Below are positions 33,741-41,630 of a DNA stretch of 64,000 nt, one piece after another; within the stretch, counting starts at the first letter, position 1, and each line of letters opens with the position of its first letter. The notes beneath the pieces were generated by a model. It had not been told where the DNA came from and did not search any database. It saw only the letters and a program-made list of their open reading frames with translations. The position numbers and the translations under genes are program-made. Source of the DNA: Brevundimonas bullata (lineage in GTDB: Bacteria; Pseudomonadota; Alphaproteobacteria; Caulobacterales; Caulobacteraceae); the NCBI RefSeq assembly GCF_014207965.1, contig NZ_JACHLM010000003.1, positions 558,001 to 622,000 of the forward strand, written 5' to 3'.

Positions 33741-33926
33741 ATGATCAGCAAGCGTCAGATCGGCCTGCTCGGCCTCGCCGCCGTCGGCGTCGCCGCGTGC
33801 ACGCCGACCGTGAACATCAAATTCAGCGAGCCGCTGCAGATCAACGCGAAGCTGGACGCCGACATCCGCATCAAGCTCGACCAGGAACTGCAGAACCTCC
33901 TGCTCGAAAATCCCAACCTGTTCTGA
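33741..33926 (+). CDS. ynbE: YnbE-like small outer-membrane lipoprotein
   Basis: A 61-residue lipoprotein, the same length as E. coli YnbE. The signal ends in a lipobox (GVAAC, Cys20) followed by TPTVNIKFSEPLQINAKLD and a helical tail ending LLLENPNLF. YnbE pairs with the C-terminus of YdbH to complete the intermembrane bridge. The ATG at 33741 lies 88 bp after ydbH; the reading frame is open further upstream, but the lipoprotein signal fixes the start. Confidence 0.9.
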   Translation: MISKRQIGLLGLAAVGVAACTPTVNIKFSEPLQINAKLDADIRIKLDQELQNLLLENPNLF

Positions 33927-33948
33927 CCGTTCACGAAAGGGGCTGAAC

Positions 33949-34308
33949 ATGAACCATCGTAAACTCTTCGTCGCCGTCGCCGCTGTCGCCGCTCTGGGCG
34001 TCGCCGCCGGCGCCGCCGTGGCCCAGACCGCCTCGCAAAAGGCCCTGGTCGACCAAGCCAAGGCCGCCGGCGCCGTTGGCGAGCAAGCCGACGGCTATCT
34101 GGGCGTTCGCACCTCTGTGAACCCTGAGACCCAGGCCGCCGTCAGCGCCACCAACGCCGGACGGCGTCAGGCCTATGCCCGCAGCGCCGCCGACGCCGGC
34201 ACCACGGCCGAAGTGGCCGGGGCCCGGATGTTCGAAACCCAGCTGCTGCCGCGCATCAGCTCGGGCCAGTGGTACAAGAACGCCGCGGGCCAGTGGGTCC
34301 AGCGCTGA
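33949..34308 (+). CDS. ydbL: YdbL family (DUF1318) periplasmic protein
   Basis: A 119-residue periplasmic protein with signal peptide 1-25 (VAALGVAAGAAVAQT). The body contains KALVDQAKAAGAVGEQADGYLG, followed by a helix with NAGRRQAYARSA, and ends GQWYKNAAGQWVQR. These match DUF1318/YdbL, the third member of the ydbH-ynbE-ydbL unit, which in E. coli modulates the YdbH-YnbE bridge. It begins 22 bp after ynbE with AAAGGGG upstream. Confidence 0.88.
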   Translation: MNHRKLFVAVAAVAALGVAAGAAVAQTASQKALVDQAKAAGAVGEQADGYLGVRTSVNPETQAAVSATNAGRRQAYARSAADAGTTAEVAGARMFETQLLPRISSGQWYKNAAGQWVQR

Positions 34309-34317
34309 TCTGATGCG

Positions 34318-34617
34318 ATGAAGACGCCCCGGGTCGAAGGTCGGGCAGGACGATTCCTGCTGGCCCTCGGCCTGGCGGTCGTCATCGCCGCCGTCGCCAC
34401 GCTTGGTCTGGCCGGATACTGGCGACTGATCGGCGGCGGCCCCATGTCCGTCCACGGCTGGATCGCCATGGGACTGGGCGTGCTGTGCACCGTCGGCCTG
34501 GCCTGGGTCTTAATGAGCCTGGCCTTCCGCTCTGATCGCGAGGGCTGGGACGATCAGGTGGACAACCGGCTGGACCCCGGCCGCGACGAGGTCGACAACG
34601 AGGACCTCAACCATTGA
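34318..34617 (+). CDS. hypothetical two-helix membrane protein
   Basis: A 99-residue protein with hydrophobic segments at about 13-35 and 45-68 (GWIAMGLGVLCTVGLAWVLM) and an acidic hydrophilic tail ending DEVDNEDLNH. It starts 9 bases after ydbL and is probably part of that transcription unit. I do not recognise the family. Confidence 0.75.
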   Translation: MKTPRVEGRAGRFLLALGLAVVIAAVATLGLAGYWRLIGGGPMSVHGWIAMGLGVLCTVGLAWVLMSLAFRSDREGWDDQVDNRLDPGRDEVDNEDLNH

Positions 34618-34634
34618 TTTCCTTGGAGCCCGCC

Positions 34635-35084
34635 ATGCGCCTCGCCCTGCTCTGCGCCGTTTCCGCCGCCGCCTTGACCGCCTGCTCGCAGCCCGCAGCC
34701 GAAAAGGCGCCGGCCGCCCCCGCCGAAGCCCGCACCCTGGCCAAGGTCGATCTGGATCAGCCGTTGCGGGCTTTGGGGACCGAACCCTTCTGGGCCGTCG
34801 AGATCACGCCCGCCGGCCTGACCTATTCCGGCGTCGACCGCCCGGAGCAGAAGGCCGCCAACCCCGGACCGGCGCTGCAAGGCACGGTGGCGATCTGGAC
34901 CACCGAGACCGAGGCCAAGACCCCGCTGGTCGTCACCCTGATGGCCACCGACTGCTCCGACGGCATGAGCGATCGCACCTACCCCCTGACCGCCAAGGTC
35001 GAGATCGGGGGCGAAAGCCTGACCGGCTGCGCCGCCTCCGTCGCGGCGATCGAAAAGGCGAGCGAAAGCGGCCGGGTGGAATAG
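34635..35084 (+). CDS. COG3650-like lipoprotein
   Basis: A 149-residue lipoprotein: signal and lipobox LTACSQPAAE (Cys17), an Ala/Pro linker, and a domain starting LRALGTEPFWAVEI and ending GMSDRTYPLTAKVEIGG...LTGCA. This pattern is seen in COG3650-type envelope proteins of unknown role, often annotated as heat-shock or membrane lipoproteins. The ATG at 34635 has GGAG about 7 bases upstream. Same strand and close to the ydb unit. Confidence 0.7.
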   Translation: MRLALLCAVSAAALTACSQPAAEKAPAAPAEARTLAKVDLDQPLRALGTEPFWAVEITPAGLTYSGVDRPEQKAANPGPALQGTVAIWTTETEAKTPLVVTLMATDCSDGMSDRTYPLTAKVEIGGESLTGCAASVAAIEKASESGRVE

Positions 35085-35162
35085 GCGCTTGGCGCCGGAT
35101 TTGCTGCTGAGACTGCTGTCCGCTTAACGCTTCCCAAAGCGGCGCTATCTCATGGTGGCCGC

Positions 35163-36296
35163 ATGTCCCCCGCTCAGACGCCCGTCGATCTTCGTCCGCT
35201 GACCGCCCTGCGCTTCATGGCGGCGCTGTGGGTCGTGCTCTACACTTTCTGGCCCAATCTGGACGTCAGCTTCCTGCCGAACCTGGCGGCCAAGGGGTAT
35301 CTGGGCGTCGAGCTCTTCTTCGTCCTGTCCGGCTTCATCCTCAGCCACGTCTACCTGCACGCCTTCGCCGAGAAGCGCTTCTCATATCGCGGCTTCCTGT
35401 GGGCGCGGATCGCGCGGGTCTATCCGCTGCATGTCTTCACCCTGCTGGGCGTCATGGCCCTGGGTCTGGCGGCAGTGGCCGTGGGCATGAACATCGACGC
35501 CAGCGTGCTCAGCTGGAAGAGCCTGCCCGCCCATCTGCTGATGCTGCACGCCTGGGGCTTCGCCAGCGAGGCCGGCTGGAACCACCCGTCGTGGTCGATC
35601 TCGGCGGAATGGTTCGCCTATCTGGCCTTCCCCCTGTTCGCCCTGGCGGCCTGGCCGCTGAGGAAGCGCCCCTGGGTGGCGACGGCGGGGGCGGCGGTCT
35701 TCCTGATGGGGCTCTACGCGGCGTTTGAGCGTCTGGCGGGCTTCCCTCTGACCGAGGCCACCTTCCGCTGGGGTGCGCTGCGGATCGTCCCCTGCTTCGC
35801 CTACGGCTGCGCCCTCTATCTGGTCTATCGCCGAGCCCCCCTGCCCCGCGCCGGGCTGCTGGCGCTCAGCGCCGCCATCGTCATGGTCGCCTCGGCTTCC
35901 GTCCTGGCCTGGGACGCCATCACGGTCCTGGCCGCCGGGCTGCTGATCCTGGCTTTGGCCTCGATCCCAGACGGTCGCGCCGGCTGGCTGGGATCCAGAC
36001 CTGCCGTCTACCTCGGCGAGATCAGCTATTCGGTCTATATGGTCTGCGCCCCGTGGCAGATTCTGGCGGTCAACCTGGCCGCCCGTGCGACGGGTGTGGA
36101 GGACAAGCGGCTTCACGTTCTCGTGTGGCTGGGGATCATTCTGGGCCTGATCGTGGCCGCTGCGGCCACCTATCACCTGATCGAACGCCCGGCCCGACAG
36201 GCGTTACGCGCGATGGCCGACCGGCGGCGCCCGCCTGTGGATCACACGGCGAAACAGTCGGAAACGGTTCTTCAACCTTCGGACACTATCGTCTAA
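35163..36296 (+). CDS. acyltransferase family 3 (OafA/YrhL-like) membrane protein
   Basis: A 377-residue inner-membrane protein with about ten hydrophobic helices. The N-terminus RPLTALRFMAALWVVLYTFW and GYLGVELFFVLSGFILSHVY match the acyltransferase-3 family, as do RIARVYPLHVFTLL and NHPSWSISAEWFAYLAFPLF. Members O-acylate sugars of lipopolysaccharide, exopolysaccharide or peptidoglycan using acyl-CoA. The acceptor is unknown; no glycan genes are adjacent. No lytic SGNH domain follows the membrane part. Confidence 0.9.
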   Translation: MSPAQTPVDLRPLTALRFMAALWVVLYTFWPNLDVSFLPNLAAKGYLGVELFFVLSGFILSHVYLHAFAEKRFSYRGFLWARIARVYPLHVFTLLGVMALGLAAVAVGMNIDASVLSWKSLPAHLLMLHAWGFASEAGWNHPSWSISAEWFAYLAFPLFALAAWPLRKRPWVATAGAAVFLMGLYAAFERLAGFPLTEATFRWGALRIVPCFAYGCALYLVYRRAPLPRAGLLALSAAIVMVASASVLAWDAITVLAAGLLILALASIPDGRAGWLGSRPAVYLGEISYSVYMVCAPWQILAVNLAARATGVEDKRLHVLVWLGIILGLIVAAAATYHLIERPARQALRAMADRRRPPVDHTAKQSETVLQPSDTIV

Positions 36297-36330
36297 AGCT
36301 TGGTCCGCGTTTTAGTCGGGAGCACGCCAG

Positions 36331-36858
36331 ATGATGAAACGGCTCACAGCCGCCGCGGTTGCGGCGACCCTTGGTTTCTTTGCGATCGGCCCTGCGCCGG
36401 CCAAGGCTGACGACGCCTACTGGCAGTGCGTCACCTTCGCCCGCATGTTCTCGGGCATCAATATCTTCGGGGACGCCTGGACCTGGTGGAACCAGGCGGT
36501 GAACAAGTTCCGCACAGGCCGCGCCCCGGAAACCGGCTCGGTGCTGGTCTTCCAGCCCAACGGCCGCATGGACAAGGGCCACGTCGCCGTTGTTTCCGAC
36601 ATCCTGACCGACCGCGTCATCCGCGTGACCCACGCCAACTGGGGCGGCAGCCGCGGCAAGGTCGAGGAGAACGTCACCGTTGTCGACGTCTCCCCCTCGG
36701 GCGACTGGAGCCGCGTGAAGGTCTGGTACAACCCGATCAACGCCCTCGGCACCACCGTCTATCCGACCTACGGCTTCGTCTACAAAGGCGCCCGCGACGC
36801 CTTCGACAGCGGCCGCCAGATGGCTTCCAACGCCGCTGAAGCCCGCGCCTCCAACTGA
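36331..36858 (+). CDS. secreted CHAP-domain peptidoglycan hydrolase
   Basis: A 175-residue exported protein: signal peptide 1-26 (LGFFAIGPAPAKA), then a CHAP domain with nucleophile Cys33 (WQCVTFARMF), His84 (DKGHVAVVSD) and HANWGG at about 101. CHAP enzymes are amidases or endopeptidases acting on peptidoglycan. There is no separate cell-wall-binding domain, so this is the minimal form common in alphaproteobacteria. The ATG at 36331 has GGGAGC upstream. Confidence 0.88.
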   Translation: MMKRLTAAAVAATLGFFAIGPAPAKADDAYWQCVTFARMFSGINIFGDAWTWWNQAVNKFRTGRAPETGSVLVFQPNGRMDKGHVAVVSDILTDRVIRVTHANWGGSRGKVEENVTVVDVSPSGDWSRVKVWYNPINALGTTVYPTYGFVYKGARDAFDSGRQMASNAAEARASN

Positions 36859-36913
36859 TTTTTCCGCCGCGTTCGGGCTGGCCCTTCAGGCCTGATCCGG
36901 CGATAGGTGGCGG

Positions 36914-37759
36914 ATGACCGACGCACCCAACGACATTCGCGGCCAGGCTATCGAGACGGCCAAGCATGAGCCGACCGGCATCACCTATGCCGGCTATCTG
37001 TCGCTCGACGACCTGCTGAGCGCCCAGCATCCGCGCTCCGACCAGCATGACGAGATGCTGTTCGTCATCATCCATCAGACCAAGGAACTGTGGCTCAAGC
37101 AGATCCTGCACGAGATGGCCCTGGCCCAGAGCCTGATCCGCGCCGGCGATCTGGTCCCCGCCTACAAGAGCCTGGCCCGCGTCAGCCGCATCCAGGCCGT
37201 GATGACCCAGAGCTGGGATATCCTGGCCACCATGACGCCCTCCGACTACCTCAAGTTCCGCGGCGACCTGGGCGCCAGCTCGGGCTTCCAGAGCGATCAG
37301 TTCCGCCGCCTGGAGACCATGCTAGGCCTGAAGGACCCACGCTTCCTGCGCTTCCACGTCGAACGGCCCGAGGCCCATGCGGCCCTGGTGGCGGCCATGG
37401 AGGCCCCCAGCCTCTATGACGACGCCCTGCGTCAACTGTCGCTGGCCGGTCTGCCCGTCCCCGCCGAGGTGCTGAACCGCGACGTCAGCCAGACCTATGA
37501 ACCGTCTGAGGGTGTCGAGGCCGCCTGGCTGGAGGTTTACCGCGACACCGAGCGCTGGTGGCCGCTGTATCAACTGGCCGAAAAGCTGGTCGATCTGGAC
37601 GACGCGCTGCTGACCTGGCGTCACAAGCACGTGGTCACGGTCGAGCGCATCATCGGCCGTCGCCAGGGCACCGGCGGCACCGACGGCGTCGGCTATCTGG
37701 TCGAGACGCTGAAACGCCGCTGCTTCCCGGAACTGTGGTCGCTGCGGACGAAGCTTTAG
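36914..37759 (+). CDS. kynA: tryptophan 2,3-dioxygenase
   Basis: A 281-residue haem enzyme that opens the indole ring of L-tryptophan to N-formylkynurenine, the first step of the kynurenine pathway. FVIIHQTKELWLKQ contains the substrate-side His54, and RHKHVVTVERIIGRRQGTGGT contains the expected haem ligand His239. Length and motifs match Xanthomonas TDO closely. No kynB or kynU is adjacent, so the rest of the pathway lies elsewhere. The start has GGTGG just upstream. Confidence 0.95.
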   Translation: MTDAPNDIRGQAIETAKHEPTGITYAGYLSLDDLLSAQHPRSDQHDEMLFVIIHQTKELWLKQILHEMALAQSLIRAGDLVPAYKSLARVSRIQAVMTQSWDILATMTPSDYLKFRGDLGASSGFQSDQFRRLETMLGLKDPRFLRFHVERPEAHAALVAAMEAPSLYDDALRQLSLAGLPVPAEVLNRDVSQTYEPSEGVEAAWLEVYRDTERWWPLYQLAEKLVDLDDALLTWRHKHVVTVERIIGRRQGTGGTDGVGYLVETLKRRCFPELWSLRTKL

Positions 37760-37816
37760 AGCGGCAACCTTCGCCGCTGGCGCGGGTTTTACCTGCGTCA
37801 GCCACGGAGGTTTCTG

Positions 37817-38302
37817 GTGAGCAGCCTCAACAGCCACGACATCAAGGTTCTGAACAGCCTGGCCGTGGGCGTCGTCGATAGCGCCGACGGCTATGCGGAG
37901 GCGGCGGCCGAGACGGACGCCCCTCGCTATCGCGACCTGTTCTTGCGCCGCAGCCAGGAGCGGCGTCGTGTGGCGGCCGATCTGCAAGCCGCCGCGCGCG
38001 GCATGGGCGGCCACCCCGAAGACGAGGGTTCGATCCTGGCCAAGGCCCAGCGCGCCTTCATGGACATCAAGCACGCCCTGATGCGGGACGAGGCCTCGGT
38101 CGTCGGCTCGGTCGAGAGCGGCGAAGCCCACCTGCAGGCCCGTTTCGACCGCGCCCTCAGCGACAGCGCCCTGTCGGCCACCACGCGAGAAACCATCCGT
38201 CGCGCCCAGGCCGCCGTGAGGTCGGGTCACGAAGAGATGCATGTCCTGCGACGCAGCCTCGAAGGCCAGCACGACGCGGACAATCCCCTGCACCCGCAGT
38301 AG
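37817..38302 (+). CDS. PA2169 family four-helix-bundle protein (DUF2383)
   Basis: A 161-residue all-helical protein. The start SHDIKVLNSLAVGVVDSADGYAEAAAE and RDLFLRRSQERRRVAADLQ fit the ferritin-like DUF2383/PA2169 family, whose role is unknown but often stress-related. The start is GTG at 37817 with GGAGG upstream. It stands 57 bp after kynA on the same strand with no evident link. Confidence 0.75.
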   Translation: MSSLNSHDIKVLNSLAVGVVDSADGYAEAAAETDAPRYRDLFLRRSQERRRVAADLQAAARGMGGHPEDEGSILAKAQRAFMDIKHALMRDEASVVGSVESGEAHLQARFDRALSDSALSATTRETIRRAQAAVRSGHEEMHVLRRSLEGQHDADNPLHPQ

Positions 38303-38315
38303 GGCGTAGCAATCT

Positions 38316-38352
38316 CCCTCCCCTTTATGGGGAGGGTGGTCGCGTAGCGACC
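38316..38352. repeat. composite palindromic extragenic repeat
   Basis: Two adjacent hairpins: CCCTCCCC/GGGGAGGG around TTTAT (38316-38336) and GGTCGC/GCGACC around GTA (38338-38352). A partly matching GTGGGAGGGAG follows at about 38,383. The pattern is typical of dispersed REP-like repeats in Caulobacteraceae genomes, and related G/C hairpins occur at 44,038, 50,229 and inside dapE. Confidence 0.7.
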
Positions 38353-38436
38353 GGGTGGGGCGGGCGCGGCAGCCATCCCCAAGTGGGAGGGAGAAAGTCG
38401 CTCAAGCAGCAAGCGACCGCGTCGCGCGCGTTAGCG

Positions 38437-38477
38437 TCCAAAAAAGAAAAAGGCCCCGGCGTTTCCGCCGGGGCCTT
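38437..38477 (-). terminator. rho-independent terminator of the trmD-rplS unit
   Basis: On the minus strand, a 12-bp stem AAGGCCCCGGCG/CGCCGGGGCCTT with loop GAAA is followed by TTTTTCTTTTTT. It lies about 30 bp after the rplS stop and is a textbook intrinsic terminator. Confidence 0.92.
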
Positions 38478-38505
38478 GATCATTTCAGCGTAGGCGGGGC
38501 TTGGA

Positions 38506-38928
38506 CTAAGCCTCGTCGCCCTTGTCAGCCGAACCGGTGACCGGAACAGCAGCGCCCTTGACCGGACGAACCGTCTGGCGCTCGGCGATACGGGCCGACT
38601 TACCGCGACGGTCGCGCAGGTAGTAGAGCTTGGCGCGACGGACGACGCCGCGACGCTTCACTTCGATGGAGTCGACGTTCGGCGACAGGATCGGGAAGCG
38701 ACGCTCCACGCCTTCACCGAAGGAAATCTTGCGGACCGTGAAGGTCTCGTTGATGCCGCCGCCGTCACGGGCGATGCAGACGCCTTCGAACGCCTGGATG
38801 CGTTCGCGCTCGCCTTCCTTGATGCGCACGTTGACGCGCAGGGTGTCGCCCGGCTGGAAGTTCGGGATGGTCTTGCCTTCGAGCAGGCGGGCTTTTTCTT
38901 CTGCAGCGAGCTGCTGAACGATGTTCAT
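38506..38928 (-). CDS. rplS: 50S ribosomal protein L19
   Basis: A 140-residue ribosomal protein at the 30S-50S interface. [32 protein letters not shown], and [23 protein letters not shown] are diagnostic. The C-terminal 25 residues (about 116-140) extend past the bacterial core, as in other alphaproteobacteria. It follows trmD after 2 bases and ends at a strong terminator. Confidence 0.98.
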   Translation of the reverse strand: MNIVQQLAAEEKARLLEGKTIPNFQPGDTLRVNVRIKEGERERIQAFEGVCIARDGGGINETFTVRKISFGEGVERRFPILSPNVDSIEVKRRGVVRRAKLYYLRDRRGKSARIAERQTVRPVKGAAVPVTGSADKGDEA

Positions 38929-38930
38929 GT

Positions 38931-39683
38931 CTATTCTCCTCGGGCTTTAGCGCCCTTTGCCTTTGATTTGGCGGAGCCTGGCTCCGCAGCCGTCTTTGCC
39001 AGATGCGCCGCCCAGAGGTCCGGACGCCGTTCCCGCGTAGTCTCTTCCCGCTGCGCCTCTCGCCATTGCGCGATCTTCTTGTGATCGCCCGACAGCAGCA
39101 CCTCGGGAATGTCGTGCCCCTCGAACGTCCGCGGTCGCGTGTACTGCGGGTGTTCCAGAAGACCATCCTCAAAGCTCTCGGACGAAAGGCTTTCAGCCGC
39201 GCCAAGAACACCGGGGACCAGTCGTACGCACGCCTCGATCGCCACCATGGCCGCCGCCTCGCCACCGGCCAGGACTGCGTTTCCGACGGAAATCTCCTCG
39301 AACCCGCGGGCGTCGAGCACCCGCTGGTCCACCCCCTCGAAACGACCGCAAAGCACGACGATGCCGTCGGCCTTGGCCCATTCCTTCACTCGCGCCTGCG
39401 TCAGGGGTCGACCGCGTGCGCTCATGTACAAAAGCGGCCGAGGCGGGCCTTCTAGGCTGTCTAGAGCCCGGGCCACCACGTCCGCTTTCAGCACCTGACC
39501 GGGACCGCCACCCGCGGGGGTGTCGTCCAGGAAGCCGCGCTTATCTTCGGAAAACGCCCGAATGTCCAGCGTCTGCAGCTCCCACAGCCCCTTCTCGCGC
39601 CAGGCGGTGCCGATCAGCGACACGCCAAGCGGCCCGGGAAAGGCCTCGGGGAACATGGTCAGGACGGTGGCGGTAAAGGGCAT
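38931..39683 (-). CDS. trmD: tRNA (guanine-N1-)-methyltransferase
   Basis: A 250-residue SPOUT methyltransferase that makes m1G37 in tRNAs and prevents frameshifting. [53 protein letters not shown] and the knot segment [18 protein letters not shown] are all present. The C-terminal Lys/Ala tail is longer than in E. coli. The usual upstream partners rpsP and rimM are not adjacent; a DUF885 gene lies there. Confidence 0.97.
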   Translation of the reverse strand: MPFTATVLTMFPEAFPGPLGVSLIGTAWREKGLWELQTLDIRAFSEDKRGFLDDTPAGGGPGQVLKADVVARALDSLEGPPRPLLYMSARGRPLTQARVKEWAKADGIVVLCGRFEGVDQRVLDARGFEEISVGNAVLAGGEAAAMVAIEACVRLVPGVLGAAESLSSESFEDGLLEHPQYTRPRTFEGHDIPEVLLSGDHKKIAQWREAQREETTRERRPDLWAAHLAKTAAEPGSAKSKAKGAKARGE

Positions 39684-39721
39684 GGCGGCCCTTTACCGCT
39701 CTCAGACCTTAAACGCGAGCC

Positions 39722-41563
39722 TCAGAGAGCCGGCTTGCCGCCGCCCGCTGCGATCCAGGTGTCGACCTGGTCCGCCAGGACGTCCAGCGGCACCGAGCCG
39801 GAGCCGAGGACCACGGCGTGGAAGTCCTTGATGTCGAAGCGGGCGCCCAACGTCGCCTCGGCCTTGTGGCGCAGTTCCTCGATCTTCAGCTCGCCGATCT
39901 TGTAGCTGGTCGCCTGACCCGGATTGGTGATGTAGCGCTCCACCTCCTTGCCGATGTCGCGTTCCGACAACAGGGAGTTCTGGCGGAAGTAGTCCATCGC
40001 CTGCTCGCGGCTCCAGCGCTTGGCGTGCAGGCCGGTGTCGGTCACCAGACGCACCGCGCGCCAGAGCTCGGTCGAGAGACGGCCGAAGTCGGAATAGGGG
40101 TCCTGATAGAAGCCCATCTCCTTGCCCAGTTGCTCGGCGTACAGCCCCCAGCCCTCGGCGTAGGCGCCATAGCCGCCGAACCGACGGAAGCGCGGCAGGC
40201 CCTCGATCTCCTGCGCATAGGCGATCTGGAAGTGATGGCCCGGCGCGCCCTCGTGATAACTGATGCCCTCGATCTGGGGCTTCAGCACCTGGGTCATGTC
40301 CGAAAGGTTGACGTAGTAGATGCCGGGACGCGAGCCGTCGGGCGCAGGCGCATTGTAGAAGGCGATCGAGGCCGTGGCCTCGCGGAAGGGCTCGACAGCG
40401 CGAACCTCCAGCGCAGCCTTGGGCAGGTTGGAGAACCACTGGGGCGCCACCCCCATGACCTGGGCGATGAAGGCGCGGGCGTCGGTCAGATACTGCTCCT
40501 TGCCCTCCGGCGTATTGGGATACTGGAAGCGCGGATCGGTCTTCAGGAAGACGAAAAAGTCCTGCAACGAGCCCTCAAAGCCGACCTTCGCCTTGATGAC
40601 CTCCATCTCGCGCTGGATGCGGGCCACCTCGTCCAGGCCGATCTGGTGGATCTGATCGGCGGTCAGGTCGGTCGTGGTCGAGAGTTGAAGCCGGGCGTTG
40701 TAATAGGCCTCGCCCTGCGGCAGGCGCCAGACGCCCGCGTCGCTGTCGGCCATCGGCTGCACCTCGGCGAGGGCCGTCAGCACCGTGTCGAAGCCGCGCT
40801 TGTAGGGGCCGGTCAGGGCGGCGCGGGCCGAGGCCAGCAGCCGGTCCTTGGTCGCCTGATCGGCGTCGAGCGCCCCGACCTTCTTCTGGAAGTCGGCCCA
40901 GACCGGGTTTTCGGCGCCGTTGTCGAAAGGCGCGCCGGTGATGACGTTGCGGGTGTTCTCGATCGAAGGCGCAAAGACGAAGCGCGGCGAGACCACGCCC
41001 TCGGCGGCGCGGGCCTTCAGCGTCGTGGCCACCTGGCCCATGTAACGTTCGGCCTCATTGATCCGCGAGACATAGGCCTCGGCGTCCGCGACGCTGCTGA
41101 TGCGATGGTTGTTGATCAGGAAGACCGGCAGACTGGTGGTCGGATTGCCGTTGGCAGCGAACTGGAAACCCCAGTCGCGCCACTGGTTCGACAGACGCGC
41201 TTGCTGCACGCCATATTCGAACAGCCGCCAGGACATCTTGCTCTGCGCGTTGAGCTTCGACGGATCGAACTCGGCCTTCATGCGCGCCAGTTGCGCCTCT
41301 TGCAGGGCCAGCGAACGGGCCGAGGCCGCGTCGGAGACGTCGTCCAGCTTGTCGTAGTCGGTCTTGAGGCCCAGCGCGGTCATCGACTGCGGGCTGAGGG
41401 CGATCCACTCCTGGAAGGCCTGGTCGAAGAAGGCGTTAAGACGCGCGTCCTCGCTTTGCGCCTCCGACGAAGCGGCGGCGGGCGCCGTCGTTTGGGCCAT
41501 GACGGCGGGCGCGGTGGCGCAAAGCGCCAGAACGGCGACGGACGAGATCAGAAAATGACGCAT
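39722..41563 (-). CDS. secreted DUF885 family protein, putative metallopeptidase
   Basis: A 613-residue exported protein: signal peptide 1-23 (VAVLALCATAPAVMA), then an all-helical DUF885 domain. The motif ISYHEGAPGHHFQIA at about residue 435, with EGWGLYAEQL downstream, resembles the HExxH-plus-Glu zinc site of M3/M32-like peptidases. DUF885 proteins are predicted metallopeptidases with unknown substrates. The ATG at 41563 has GAGGGG upstream; the frame is open for 40 more codons without similarity. A shorter relative lies at 48,552. Confidence 0.85.
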   Translation of the reverse strand: MRHFLISSVAVLALCATAPAVMAQTTAPAAASSEAQSEDARLNAFFDQAFQEWIALSPQSMTALGLKTDYDKLDDVSDAASARSLALQEAQLARMKAEFDPSKLNAQSKMSWRLFEYGVQQARLSNQWRDWGFQFAANGNPTTSLPVFLINNHRISSVADAEAYVSRINEAERYMGQVATTLKARAAEGVVSPRFVFAPSIENTRNVITGAPFDNGAENPVWADFQKKVGALDADQATKDRLLASARAALTGPYKRGFDTVLTALAEVQPMADSDAGVWRLPQGEAYYNARLQLSTTTDLTADQIHQIGLDEVARIQREMEVIKAKVGFEGSLQDFFVFLKTDPRFQYPNTPEGKEQYLTDARAFIAQVMGVAPQWFSNLPKAALEVRAVEPFREATASIAFYNAPAPDGSRPGIYYVNLSDMTQVLKPQIEGISYHEGAPGHHFQIAYAQEIEGLPRFRRFGGYGAYAEGWGLYAEQLGKEMGFYQDPYSDFGRLSTELWRAVRLVTDTGLHAKRWSREQAMDYFRQNSLLSERDIGKEVERYITNPGQATSYKIGELKIEELRHKAEATLGARFDIKDFHAVVLGSGSVPLDVLADQVDTWIAAGGGKPAL

Positions 41564-41630
41564 GAAGAACCCCCTCGGAACTACGAGGCGGCACTGTTCC
41601 CGCATAGCGCGGGATGCGCAAGTTTCTCGG

